A stretch of 64,000 bases of DNA from the NCBI RefSeq assembly GCF_000002425.4, contig NC_037262.1:5927123-5991122 (forward strand), in the 5' to 3' direction. Shown here piece after piece: positions 1 through 11,165 of this stretch (the stretch's first letter is position 1; each line of letters begins with the position of its first letter). The notes under the pieces were generated by a model. The model searched no databases and was not told the DNA's origin. It saw only the letters and a list, made by a program, of their open reading frames with translations. Source of the stretch: Physcomitrium patens. Lineage: Eukaryota; Streptophyta; Bryopsida; Funariales; Funariaceae. Made by a program: the position numbers and the translations under genes.

Positions 1-427
1 TACCGCTATGATTATTTTGACAAAACTTTATTTGATTGTAGTACATTAGCATTTGACTTTTCTTATAGAATAATTCTATTAAAGAAATTTTAATTTTGAT
101 ATCTAATTTTATAGAACAAAATAATCTACCAACTATAGAAGTTCATGCAAGACATTGAAATGATCCATTTCCTCTGCGAAAAATAATTGCATAATGTTTC
201 TGCTACTATGAAGAGATTGTATCTTTATTGGATATATTGAAGATACTAAATTCTTTTTTATTACCTATCATTGCTCAACCTATCTATTGGCATCTACTAA
301 ATGAAGATATTATTCTTATGGAGCTTTTTACAGGCATTGATACAAGTTTGGCAGTAATATTAGAAGTTGGACTTAATTTTAAATGGTATATTCATATAAT
401 TATTAGAATTACACATAATTAAGTAGT
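1..427 (+). pseudogene. Decayed reading frame with a cytosine-5 methyltransferase motif I-like segment
   Basis: One plus-strand frame stays coherent from about position 129 to 422, apart from single stops of the TGA/TAA kind that transitions would create. Its open part starts at 228 (64 codons). At about 315-370 it reads ILMELFTGIDTSLAVILEVG, which resembles motif I (ELFAGIG-type, the S-adenosylmethionine-binding loop) of cytosine-5 DNA methyltransferases. The residues that differ from the motif (Thr for Ala, Asp for Gly, Ser for Gly) are all explainable as G-to-A changes. The frame is cut at 428 by the LTR of copy 1 and is open to the left of the window. No PCQ or ENV catalytic motif lies inside the visible part, so the family call rests on one motif and remains tentative. 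It could also be unrelated retroelement sequence. Confidence 0.33.
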
Positions 428-966
428 TGTAAAGGACATGAGACTTGAAAAATTAAAAGATCAAGATACTCTTTTATTACTCAAAAATATTACATAATCA
501 CTTAAAGGTGATATAATATTAAATAAAAATGGCTATTATCAAAGACAAGAAGATTAGAAAGTCTTGAAACAAGACTAAAGACTAGAAAGGCATTAACAAG
601 AATAATAAAGGCTTCACTCTTACTTCCATATATACTATCTAATTAAAAGCTATATAAAAATATTCTAAAAGACCTCTAATATGTATTGACTTTGCTAGAT
701 ACATGTCTTAACTTGCAAGATAAGTTTTCTATATATGTGCCACATATTTAACTTATTCTACAAGCTACGAATATGTGTGACATGTCCCTTATTTTTTTAC
801 AAATTTTTTAACCTACCAATTAATTATAAACATGTTTAAAGTCAAAACAACATCTATATAGTTTTTAAAAAGCTATTCTAAAAGATATTATAAAATTAAT
901 TTGCTTTTACTTGCTTATACTTAATTATAAAGATAATTATTGAAATAAATATACATGTTCATGACA
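428..966 (-). repeat. Family A LTR (3' LTR of chromovirus copy 1)
   Basis: On the plus strand this reads TGTAAAGGACATG... to ...TTCATGACA, about 539 bp. It aligns without gaps over its first 44 bases to the LTR at 51110. The coding orientation is minus, because chromodomain and integrase sequence of the same strand follow at 1057. A purine-rich tract (minus-strand AAGGAAGATAA) directly abuts the TGTCATG end and fits a polypurine tract. Both LTR and tract are heavily mutated. Confidence 0.75.
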
Positions 967-2291
967 TTATCTTCCTTCAAGAAACAAATTCCATAAGAGG
1001 CAGTTATCATCTTCCATAGATCTTATTTTTTTTCATCTTAATTTTAATAGATATCTTCAATAAATAGCCTCAATTATCTTTGCTACATTCGCAAGCTTCT
1101 TTACTAACTTCCATGTATATTTATTAATATCATATCCGTGCCAATGAACAAGATGTTCTAATCTAATTTTGTGTTGTCTTGAATCTAAGACTTCTTTCAC
1201 CTCAAATTCTTGATTATTATCTACTTCTATAGAAAAAGGTGGCATTTATCTTTTTGCTAAGATATTTACTATCTTATATGGCTTAAGAAGAGACATGTAG
1301 AATATTGAAAAGATTTTTATAGACTCTAATAGATATAATTGATAAGCAACATGATTGACTTGTTTCCAAATAGAAAAAGATCCAAGCTTATGATAGTCCA
1401 ATTTTTTACAAAGACAAATAGTTTTTATATTGCAACAAAATAATCATAACTTTTCATCAACATTGAATTGTATTTATTTCTTGAAATAGGCATTTACATT
1501 TATTTTTTGTGATTGTCAAGCTTTCTTTAATTTACGCCTTGATTATTGCATGTAGCTTTGATAAATGATTTGCTATATCTTTTGCCATAGGATTATCAAC
1601 TTTTGAAAAGTCAAAAATATCAAGTCATGTATGATAATCATAATTAGCAAAGAAAGATTTTTATTGAATAGAAGAATATACCAAATTATTAAATATAAAC
1701 TCTACTAATAGCAAAAGAGTTGTCTATTCATTTTGATGATAGTTAATGGTATATGTCAAATACTATTCAAGTACTTGATTCACCTATTTTATTTATTTAT
1801 TAGTTTGAGGTTAAAAGGCCAAAAAAAATTTATATTTGCCTTCAATATCTTAAAAAGGGTTTTATAAAATCTTAATATAAATTATATTCTTTTATTTGAT
1901 ATAATATCTTTTGAAAATCCATAATAGTAATAGATATTATCAAAAAAAAAACTTAATTATTTTTTCAATTGAAATATATTTTGTAAATAATACAAAATGA
2001 ACTAGTTTGATAAAACAATCTATAATCATGAATATAGAATTATATGAACTTAAATTTAGAAGATCCATTATAAAATCAATAGAAACATAAGATCATGGTT
2101 GTTTTTATATAAGCAATAGTTGAAAAAGTCCATAGAATTGATGACAAGGAATTTATGATTTTGAACAAATATCACATGATTATACGAAGTCTTTCATATC
2201 CTTTCACATTTGTAGCCACTAAAATTTTTTTGATATAAGCTTTAAAATCTTCTTGTATATGAAATATTAAATTGTTAAAAAATTATGACAT
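967..2291 (-). pseudogene. Chromovirus copy 1: integrase and chromodomain remnant
   Basis: The end of a Ty3/gypsy pol gene lies on the minus strand. The open piece 1057-1245 (62 aa) is a chromodomain: it contains KEVLDSRQHKIRLEHLVHWH followed by GYDINKYTWK, the usual V.H..RL.YLV.W.GY....TWEP pattern. Higher coordinates (about 1500-2290) hold integrase sequence that matches the copy 2 integrase at 4861-5620 but is riddled with stops. The copy is cut at 2292 by a family D LTR fragment, so gag, protease and reverse transcriptase are missing. Chromodomains in this position are thought to guide integration to marked chromatin; this copy cannot make a protein. Confidence 0.8.
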
Positions 2292-2640
2292 TGTCGTATT
2301 ACATGGTTTTCTATCTAGGAATACATTGGAAACTTAGCTGTAGAGAGTTTAGTTTTAACTTATTAATCAAGCTCTAATAAGATATTTAACCTTAAAAGTA
2401 GAAGATAAATAAATACTTAAATATAAAAAAGATATTGTATAAATAAATCCTTTTATATTTAAGAAGGTTTGTACATAAGGCTTTCTAAATATCTAAAAAA
2501 ATACTAACATTCTTGGCTATACCAAATCATAGCTAACCATTTGCTGATAGATTGTTGTAGAATAGATATTAATTCATTTTTGAAAGATATTGGTAAAATA
2601 TATTAATAGTCTATATAATAGGAAATTCAGGAGGATAGAT
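2292..2640 (+). repeat. 5' part of a family D LTR
   Basis: It begins TGTCGTATTACATGG and matches the starts at 11166 (TGTCGTATGG) and 33669 for about 240 bp, including a shared CTATCTAGGAATA motif. Similarity fades near 2540-2640, so the 3' part is missing or replaced. It interrupts the integrase of copy 1. The exact right border is uncertain. Confidence 0.6.
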
Positions 2641-3296
2641 GAGTGATTTAGTTATTAGAAGTAGTTAATTACAGAATTACGGTTAGAATTTGGAAAATCA
2701 GGGGAAAGTATATAGGAGTTGTAGAAGTTAATTGAGGTGCCAGACTGCGATAGTACTGAGCCAGAGATAAGCTTGGTGCTATCTCTTCTTCTTAGTTTTC
2801 TTGTTTTTTTTGTGTTAGTGTTGATTTTAGTGAAGAGAATCAATTTAATGAATTAATGTTTGATTTACAAAGTTATTTATGGATCACTGTTTATCAATTT
2901 TTGTGAAAGTTTGAAGACGTATGGAAGTTTCCAATCACTGTTTATTGCAAGGTTGTAAGTTCAGTGGAAAAGAATTGTAATTGAAGGAATTGTCTTGATC
3001 AGATTCTATGGATTGAAAGTTGTTCGTTCCAGGGTTTGGGATATGCTTGTGTGTTCATGAATTACACAGGGTACTGAAATCGTTGTCGTGGATGTTATTA
3101 TATTGATATGAGAGAGTGGACAGTAGGAGAAAAAGTTAAGTGTTCTTCAGTATCGTAAGCATTCAGCAGTAGCGGTTAATTGCATGACCCTAAAAATTGG
3201 AGCTCATATACATGGTCTTTTCTTGTGTTTGAATTCTCCTATATGGATTTATTCTAAGAGATTTCTTCTGGAATAAGTAAAACGAGCAATCACAAT
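2641..3296. other. Unassigned, less AT-rich patch
   Basis: This segment has a clearly higher GC content than its surroundings and no long open frame; the best is a 62-codon minus frame at 2655-2843 that I do not recognise. It has a TATATAGGAG box near 2711 followed by a pyrimidine-rich stretch, a layout seen in LTR promoters, so it may be a fragment of another retrotransposon LTR. I found no second copy in the window. Confidence 0.3.
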
Positions 3297-3845
3297 TATC
3301 AAAGATATGAATCCTAAAGAAAAAAATCCTCAATACTCTCTTCTATGACTTGAAGAGAACTAAAAAGTCACTCAAAAGGTGATGTAATATTAACTAGAAT
3401 GGCTATTGCTAAAAACAAGAAGACTAAAAAGTCTTGAAACAAGAGTAAGAACAGAAAGGCATTGATAAGAGTGAAGAAGGCTTCACTCTTGCCTCTATAT
3501 ATACTATCTAATTAAGAGCTACGTGGCAATGTCCTATAGGACCTCCAACATGTGTTGACTTTGCTAGCCACATGTCTTATCTTGCAAGGCAAGTTATCTA
3601 TGTATGCACCATGTAATTGGCTTGTTCTATAAGCTATTACAAGGAGATAACTTTTTCCACAAGCTACCAATATAAGATTAGCTTTTTGGCCAAGTTTCTA
3701 ACCTATAAATACATGTAAAGTCAAAACCGTATTTGTAAAGCTTCTAAGAAGCTTCTCTAAAAGACTTTATGAAATTATTTTATATTTACTTATTTCTACT
3801 TAATCATATAAGTAACTATTGAGATAAATATATATTTCTATGACA
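3297..3845 (-). repeat. 3' LTR of copy 2
   Basis: 549 bp. On the plus strand it runs from TATCAAAGATATG (TGTC ancestral, judged from the copy at 51110) to CTATGACA. The coding-strand TATA box (minus-strand TATATATAGAGGC) lies at about 3493-3504. It pairs with the 5' LTR pieces at 10851-11165 and 12498-12737. Confidence 0.8.
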
Positions 3846-3848
3846 TTA

Positions 3849-3859
3849 TCCTCTCTTCT
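3849..3859 (-). promoter_or_regulatory. Polypurine tract of copy 2
   Basis: The minus strand reads AGAAGAGAGGA, then TAA, then the LTR start TGTCATAG. Purine tracts directly upstream of the 3' LTR prime plus-strand DNA synthesis in LTR retrotransposons. Position and composition fit; copies 1, 5, 7 and 8 have related tracts at the same place. Confidence 0.7.
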
Positions 3860-3860
3860 A

Positions 3861-4405
3861 GGGATGAGTTCAACGAGGAGCGGTCTTCATATGTTGAGGA
3901 AGTCCAAAATGTAGCGAATTATATTTGCTACGTACTCCGATCTTTTCTTTCTTCAAAGATGGTTGATAGGTCCTTTCAACCATCTATAGTGTCCCATACC
4001 ACGACGAGAAGACCACCCTATTATTTGATCATTGTTGAGGCCTTTATACCTTCCTTCAAATAAAACATTTGGAACACCTTCAAGAGTTGTTTCTACCTCT
4101 AATAAAATCACTAAACATTGGGAGTCTCTTCCAAGGTCATGATACCAAACTTATTGTATCTTGTCATCTATTCGAGGAAGGACATGTTATTCTTGAGGAT
4201 CTTCATCTTGATTCCATCATCTTGAAGGTTGTGACAATTGCAATGTCTCGTCTAGTAAGTCCGCAAATGAAAGCTCTTGAGTTGAATCTGCTAGTTATTG
4301 GTACTCCATCTCATCACAAATATTTAGAAGCTACAATAAAAGATAGAAGATAGAATGTTATTTTTCTTTGATCTTATTTCTTTTATAGCAAATATTTGGT
4401 ATTCT
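3861..4405 (-). other. Untranslated 3' region of copy 2
   Basis: This is the stretch between the chromodomain end and the polypurine tract. Similar sequence occupies the same place in copy 5 (35543-36100). A plus-strand (antisense) frame of 94 codons at 4069-4353 is open here, but the aligned frame in copy 5 contains stops and a deletion, so I do not call it a gene. Confidence 0.6.
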
Positions 4406-5830
4406 TTATCTTGGTTTTGATGGATGTTGATAAAAGACTTCAACTTTCTTTGCTACATTTACAAGATTCTTTGATGGCTTCCATGTGTATTCATTAATAT
4501 CATATCCATGCCAATGAACAAGATATTTCAACCTATTTTGGTGCCACCTTGAGTCTAAGACTTCTTCTACTTTAAATACTTGGTTATAATCCACTTCTAT
4601 AGGAAGAAGTAACATTTATCTTCTTTCCAAAATATTCATTGTCTAATACAACTCCATAAGAGACACGTGAAATACAGGGTGGATATTCATAGACTCCGAT
4701 AGATATAATTGATAGGCAATAGGATTGATTTATTCACAAATTAGAAAAGGTCCCAGCCTACGATAATCTAATTTATCACAAGGACGAGTAGTCTTGATAT
4801 TATGACAAAGTAACCATACCTTGTCATCCATATTATATTAAGATTGCTCCTTGCGATAGGCATCTACATTGGTCTTTTGTCGTTCTTGAGCTTCTTTTAA
4901 TTATATCTTCATTATTGTATATAGCTCCAACAAGGGATTTGCTAAATCTTCCTCCACAAGATAATCAACTTTTGAAAAGTCAAAAGTATCAAAATATAGA
5001 TGATAACCATAATTGGTAAAAAAAGGTGCTTGTTGAGTGGAAGAATGTACCAAAATATTATATACAAACTCTACAAATGATAAAAGAGTTGTCCAATCAT
5101 CTTGATGATAGTTGATGGTAGATCTCAAATATTGTTCCAAAACTTGATTTATCCATTCTGTTTGTCCATCAGTTTGAGGATGAAAAACTAAAAAAAGCTT
5201 TATATCCATCCTTAGAATCTTAAATAGGATTCTTCAAAATCTTGATACAAATTTAGTCCTTCTATTTAATATAATATTCTTTGGCAATCCATGATAGCGA
5301 TAGATATCGTGAATAAAAAGCTTAGTTATTTCTTCACTTGTAATAGATTTTGTACATAGTACAAAATGTGCCATCTTGATAAAATGATCTACCATCACAA
5401 ATATAGAGTTATAAGAACTTGAGATTAGAAACTAAAGACCATGGTTGTTTTAGAATGGATAACACTTAAAGAAGTCTGTAAGGACGATGACAAGGAATTT
5501 TCAATCTTGAACAAACATCATAAGATTGTACAAAATCTTTGACTGCCTTCTACATTTGTGGCCACCAAAAATTCCTAGATATTAGTTCCAAAGTTTTATT
5601 GTACCCAAAATATTCTGTTGTTGGAAAGTCATGACGAGCTTGAAGAATATGTAATCGAACTTCACCTTCTAGAACGTATAGGCGTCCTTCAAAATATAAT
5701 AGATTATTCTTGAATTCAAACTTAGAAGTATCATGGAACTTAAAGGAAGTATCCTTGATATCTTGAACAAGAAGATCAGAAGACATGCTTGATTGAATTT
5801 GCTTCACAAATGTTAAATCAACAATCAATG
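4406..5830 (-). pseudogene. Integrase with C-terminal chromodomain (copy 2)
   Basis: Three minus-strand open pieces cover the domains. 5550-5828 ends in GYNKTLELISRNFWWPQM, the H2C2 zinc-binding N-domain of Ty3 integrases (one expected His is Tyr). 4901-5209 holds the catalytic-core end, with FHPQTDGQTEWINQVLEQYL, the conserved DGQTE motif region, and YHQDDWTTLL. 4406-4615 is the chromodomain, with EEVLDSRWHQNRLKYLVHWH and GYDINEYTWKP. Sequence between 5210 and 5550 carries the DDE core with several stops. Integrase would insert the cDNA into the genome and the chromodomain would bias the target site. The frame is broken and inactive. Confidence 0.85.
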
Positions 5831-7440
5831 TTAATTTTATACCTCAAAGATGAAAATGCTCAAGCTTCAAGAGAATTGATCTTTGTTGATCAAAAGATGC
5901 ATCTCCTTCTTTTGGTGCAAGATAACAATATCTAAAAAGAGCGCCCAATAGACCTTGTTGTTTTTTGGGTTGTTAAGTAAACTTGAAATTGAATCTAGAT
6001 AAAGACATGCTCTAACAGACTTGATGACGATTCAAGACACATGCTGATATAAAGTACTCGAGATTCTTATGGTTTGTATATATGGTAACTGGACTTGAGG
6101 TGCTTTCTAGATAATGATGCCATTCTTGAAATGAATCCATGATTGTAAAGAGCTCTTTGTCATGGATTTCATAATTAATCTCGATTACTGAAAATTTTCA
6201 AGAATAGAAAGCTATTTAATGGAGTTTGTCATTTGTTCCCATTAATGACAACAAAGCACTTATAGCAAAATCTGATATGTCTATTTCCATAAAAAAATAC
6301 TTTAGAGAAGTCAAGGCAATATAAGATTGGTGCAAAAATAAATTCCTTCTTTAAAGCATCAAATGATGCTTCTGCTTCATTATTCTACTCAAGTTTGTCT
6401 TTATAAATCAAATGTGTAAGTGGAGCTATAACTTGAAAAAAAATCTTGTTAAAGATTCGATAGTAATTAGCAAAGCTTAAAAAACATTGCACATCTCGTA
6501 CTGTCCTTAAAATCTTCCAATCTATGATAGTTTGAACCTTCTTAGGATCCATCATAAGGCCTTCGTTGGAAATGATGTACCCTTAAATGTCAACTTGAGT
6601 AGTGTAGAATATACACTTTTCTAACTTGACATATAATCCTGCATCTCTAAGTTTCTATAACAGGTGACGAATATGAAGCTCATGTTCTTTTATGTTCTTA
6701 AAGTAGATTAAAATGTCGTCTAAATAGCTAACAACGAAATCATCTAAAAATTCTCAAAAAACATCATTCATAAAATGTTGAAAAGAGGCTGGTATATTTG
6801 TGAGTCCAAAAGGTATGACATTATATTCAAAATGTCCATACCTAGTTCAAAAAGTAGTCTTCCATTCATCCCCTTCTTTGATATGAATTAAGTTGTATGC
6901 TCCTCATAGATCTATTTTGGTATAGATCTTTGCTTGATTGAGTTAGTCAAGCAAACTTGAAATCAAAGGCAAAGTATACTTATTTTTTATGGTGATCTTG
7001 TTGAGTCCTCGATAATCCACACACATTCATAAAGATCCATCTTTCTTCTTCAAAAATAAGATAGAAGCCCCGATTGGAAATTTAGAATGGCGTATGAAGT
7101 TCTTTGTAAAATTCTCATCAATATATGTCTTTAATGTAGCCAACTCATTTTACGATAAGCTATAGATTGGTCCGAATGGTGGTTGAGCTCCTTCTTGCAG
7201 ATCAATTGAACAATCATAAGCTCAATGCTCGAGAAGAATATCTATATTTTTTTTTTCAAAAACATCTTAGAATTCTTGATATTGCTTAGGAATACCACTC
7301 AACATTGTTTCATCATTAGAAATGGGTGTAGCACATATAGCAAAAGATGATCCTTCTTTTGCAGCATGCATAAAAGCTTTTGTACCTACTCCTAAAGATT
7401 TGGATGTACTAGACTTACGTACTTCTACTTTACTAATGCA
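5831..7440 (-). pseudogene. Reverse transcriptase and RNase H (copy 2)
   Basis: Read from 7440 down, the minus strand carries the palm and fingers region, then the catalytic YLDD box (codons at 6715-6726, inside VSYLDDILI), then the thumb/connection (about 6480-6600) and RNase H (about 5950-6400). The same order and wording recur in copies 4, 5, 6, 7 and 8. Many stops interrupt the frame, so no open piece longer than about 60 codons is left, although the YLDD catalytic aspartates survive here. In an intact element this enzyme copies the RNA into DNA in the cytoplasmic particle. Confidence 0.8.
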
Positions 7441-7443
7441 ATC

Positions 7444-7869
7444 TTAGATTATACTATCAGAGAATTTAAGGTTACAAGAAATCCAATCTATTTGAGGGTT
7501 ATATTTTTCTAGCCATAATAATCCTATAATAATTAGATTAGAGGGAGATTTTATTATATTAAATACTACTACATTATTATGATCTTTAATTGCTATATCT
7601 AAAGGAATAGTTTCATGGGTAACATTTCCAAAAGACAACGAACGACCATCTATAACTTCTATATGTACGGATTTAATTTTCTTTACTAAAGGTATTTTTT
7701 GATTTTTGGCAAAATCTTTATCTATAAAATATGCTGAGGCTCCTGAATCTAACAAGGCAAAGACTTTGTGATTATTAGGTACTAAATATACTTCTATTAT
7801 AAAACATGGTGAGGGATTTGAGTAGAAGATAGGACCTTTACTAAGTATTGCACATGATTCTAGCCGCAT
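7444..7869 (-). pseudogene. Retropepsin-like aspartic protease (copy 2)
   Basis: An open minus-strand piece of 141 codons. Residues about 33-45 read KVFALLDSGASAYF, which holds the catalytic D-S-G-A motif of retrotransposon aspartic proteases; a second conserved segment is NLIIIGLLWLEKYNPQIDW, the ILGxxWL-type flap region that ends the domain. The active-site aspartate is intact here, but in copy 8 the motif has become DSRAS. The protease would release the Gag and Pol products. The piece is only open by chance between stops: it lies in a broken polyprotein frame. Confidence 0.85.
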
Positions 7870-8169
7870 GGTCCTTATTGTATCTACAGAAACTCATTTT
7901 TTGACATATTATCTTCTTTAGTAATTGTGCTCCTCATTTTTTAATTGTGTTACTTCTTTGGATAATATTGAGCACTGTGCTTAGCTTCTCCATAATATAA
8001 ACAGAACCCTTTTTGGCGATGTCAAGTCCTTTTCTACTTTGTGAGAGGTTCAAAACATATCATATCAATTTGCATTGGTTTCAACTTAGATAAATATGAT
8101 TCAAAAAACTTGGGAGCTACCACCATTACTTGACTTGTTCCTCTTCAACCAAATCTTTTTTCTTAATAT

Positions 8170-9853
8170 TGTTGTGTTGTAATTTATTCATAGTGTAAAA
8201 ATAATGGTTATTATATTGATGTTATTTAATAATGACCTTAGAAAATAATGAGTTATTTTCTATAGAATTTCATAGTTTATAGAAATCTCAAATAACTTGT
8301 GTAAGTTTTAAAAGTAAAAGTAGAAGTATTAGGGTATTTAATATGGAAGATGTAGAAAGATATGGGTATTGATATTAAAATATTGTGGCCTTAGGCCATC
8401 TACGTGGATAGATAAGGCAAGGATAAGAAGATCTTTACTCTCATTGGCTATAGGTCATGACCAATGGGCTTCAAGGGGCTGTCCGAGAGAAAACCGGAAG
8501 AGAGGCCACTTATTCTGGAGATTTCGAGGGTTTAGAGGAGAGATTCAGAAAGCTTGTGTTTTGGGCTATAATTTTGGTGTATAAAGTTTGTTATTTGAGT
8601 TTTGTATGAAGAAGTCAAGGTTGTTTGAAGTTAGGGTGTGAATTGTTACCGATTTTCACTCTTTAAGCATACAGAAAGTTGTAGAAGGTTTTCTAGAAAA
8701 CTAAAGGTGTCGTTGGAAAGCTCGTTTGAAGGACTACAATTTTCGTGAAAGAGTTGTTAACTTTGAGTCAGCAATGAGAGAGTTATGGCTGTTTAAAGAC
8801 TGGATGTGAAATTAGTACCTACTGTCACTCTTTCAAGCATACAAAGAGTTGTAGAAAGACATTTAACAATCGAAAGGTGGAGTTGGAAAGTTGACTTGAA
8901 CGGCTTTAACTATTGTGCAAAATTTGATGAAATCAGATCTGAAGTGAGGAAGAAATGGCTGGTCGAAGTCAGAGCTTGCAAATTAAGGAAGTAAGTGAAC
9001 TGAATTGTTGATGGTTATGTTTTGAGCCATTTTCTTTGAGCATTTTGAATGAATTTTGGCTCAAACTTGCCAAAGGTGTAGTTATAATATTCAGAAGCTA
9101 CACAAAAAAAAAATCATGTCATTTGAGTTTGGATTTGTAAGAAATCGCAAAATCAGTATATAGGTGTTTGTAAGTCAACATGTAAAGGCCGTGCTACTGA
9201 AATTGGATTATCTAGAGTTTTGTAAAAAATCGATAGTTGAAATTTGGATATAAAAGAGTTAAGGATAAAGCCTTGCTTTTCAAATAATTTGAGCTCAATC
9301 TAACAATTGAATTGAGAATTATCAAATTTTAAAGTTCAGTGCATCAAAGGGATTTGATATTGAAGGAATTTTGGTATTACAAGGATTTTACTACCACAAA
9401 AAGGGTTTTGGAAATTACAAAAGATTTAGAAATTACTGATTGATTTTACTATTATTGAAGGTCTGATAATTATTATTTAATGCTATAACTTTTACTATTA
9501 CAGGAGGCTCGATAATTATTATTTATTACTATAACTTTTACTATTACTAAAGGTCTGGTAATTATTATTTATTACTATAACTTTTATTAATACTAGAGGT
9601 TTGGTAATTATTATTTACTACTACAACTTTTATTATTATTGATCATTCGGTAATTATTATTTATTGCTATAATATTTACTATTATTAGAGGCTTAGCATT
9701 TAATGTTTATTGCTACTATATTTAATATCATGAAAAAGAATAAAAAAAAATTATAAATAATCTTGGAATAATTTTCATCTTATGATTAATTGAGAATTTA
9801 GTGTCAACCAAAAGTCCAGTGCTTTCTCAAGGCAAACTCTCTTTTCCTCGACA
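8170..9853 (-). mobile_element. Solo LTR of family D inside gag of copy 2
   Basis: 1,684 bp. In its own (minus) orientation it starts TGTCGAGGAAAAGAGAG and ends near TACAACACAACA, matching the family D ends (TGTCGGGGTAGAGAGAGTT...CAACATGACA) seen at 13892-15830. Internal landmarks also match, such as GGCCTTGGGCAGCC (read here as its complement near 8470). No internal coding region accompanies it. Flanks align to the uninterrupted gag of copy 5. Small plus-strand frames at 8369-8584 and 8806-8994 are chance openings within the LTR. Confidence 0.75.
9444..9719. repeat. 46-bp minisatellite, six units
   Basis: Six consecutive 46-bp units start at 9444, 9490, 9536, 9582, 9628 and 9674. Each has the plan TTTTACTATTA-ggtctg-TAATTATTATTTATTACTATAAC with a variable middle hexamer region. 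All six have exactly the same length; units 1-3 are most alike and unit 6 most diverged. It lies within the family D solo LTR and is absent from the other D copies in the window. Confidence 0.9.
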
Positions 9854-11050
9854 ATGCCTTTCAAATAAACGATTGTGGCATGCAATGACTTGAGTAATAA
9901 ATTATTCTAAAGATTCTACTTTCGGCATTGTTAATAATAAATCTTTGATGCTATCCTTCAATCCATATCAAAATTGGTTGATAAGTGCTTTGTTGTTCCA
10001 ATCCACATCACAAATAAGATTTTGGAATTTGGCAACATATGTAGTGGCTGATCGTGATCCTTGCCATAAGGATAAAAGCTTCATCTCTGCTACTCGTTCT
10101 CAATCACTTTCACCAAATAAGGTTGTAAACACTTCTAGGAATGAATTCAATTCATAAAGGAGTCATGAATTTTTTTTCATTAAAGATGAAAACCAAGAGA
10201 GAGCACTTCCTGATAGTAATGTGCCTATGAATCTGACTTAGATAAATCCATCAAGATATTGGAAAGGGTGCAACCTTAGATACAGCTTGATTTGTTGCAA
10301 AAATCCTTGAAATTTTGATCTTGTTCCATCAAACTTCTCAAGCATACTAATTCTTGTCCCTGTCATACTTGTAGAAGCAAAACTCCTTGAATTTGGTTGT
10401 GACGTTGATCTACTTGCTTTTTTCAATTGCACAACTTCTTGATGTAGACTCTAAACTTCTTCCATAGGCATAGGCATAGTACTTCCATGATTCACATTAG
10501 AAATACATGAGATTTCTACTCTTAAAGTGTTGACAAGTTCATAAAGATCTGCAAGAGTTGCAAATCTATTCTCACTTTCGTTGAGAGTAGCATCCATAAT
10601 CTTTCCTTCCATAGACAACTCAAACGAATTCAAAAGTTAAATTAGAAGAGGGTGATCCACAACCTCTAAAAATAAATCCTATAAAGAGAGATAATCAACT
10701 CTTTTTAGGAAAAAGATCAGTGTTAAAAAACAAGATTTTTTGTTTAAAGGTGGGTAGTCCACAACCATCAAAACACAACAATAAAAGTGGGATAATTCAC
10801 TCACTTTTAAAATAAAAAAAAAAAAAAATATGTTAGTACTCTTGTCAAACTCTCAAAGATATGAATCTCAAAGAAAGAAAATCTTGAATACACTCTTCTA
10901 TCACTGAAGAGAATTAGAAAATCACTTAAAAATGATATATCATTGAACTAGAATGGCTATTGTCAAAGACAAGAAAGACTAAAAAGACTTGGAATAAGAC
11001 TAAGAACTAGGAATGTATTGACAAGAATGAAGAAGGCTTCACTCTTGCCT

Positions 11051-11060
11051 CTATATATAC
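11051..11060 (-). promoter_or_regulatory. TATA box in the 5' LTR of copy 2
   Basis: The minus strand reads GTATATATAG followed by AGGCAAGAGTGAAGCC. The same TATATATAG-AGGCAAGAGTGAAG arrangement is found in LTRs at about 3495, 40490, 49270 and, on the plus strand, 53433, which marks it as the conserved LTR core promoter of family A. Confidence 0.6.
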
Positions 11061-11165
11061 TATCTAACTAAGAGCTACGTGGCGATGTCCTATAGGACCT
11101 CCAACATGTGTTGACTTTGCTAGCCACATGTCTTATCTTGCAAGGCAAGTTATTTATGTATGCAC

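Larger units (their letters stand above)
7870..10633 (-). pseudogene. Gag of copy 2, split by a solo LTR
   Basis: The N-terminal part lies at 9854-10633 (open pieces 10451-10633 and 10238-10432, with MLEKFDGTRSKFQGFLQQIK followed by LYLRLHPFQYLDGF, typical of Ty3-type capsid). The C-terminal part, 7870-8169, ends with a degraded CCHC zinc knuckle (CLYYGEAKHSAQYYPKK, near 7955-8010; two Cys replaced by Tyr). A 1,684-bp family D LTR separates them; copy 5 is continuous across the same point (about 39285), which proves the insertion. Gag would form the particle. Confidence 0.8.

Noticed and set aside
4069..4353. 94-codon plus-strand frame antisense to the 3' region of copy 2
   Set aside because: The aligned stretch in copy 5 has stops and a deletion in that frame, so there is no sign of selection for a protein.
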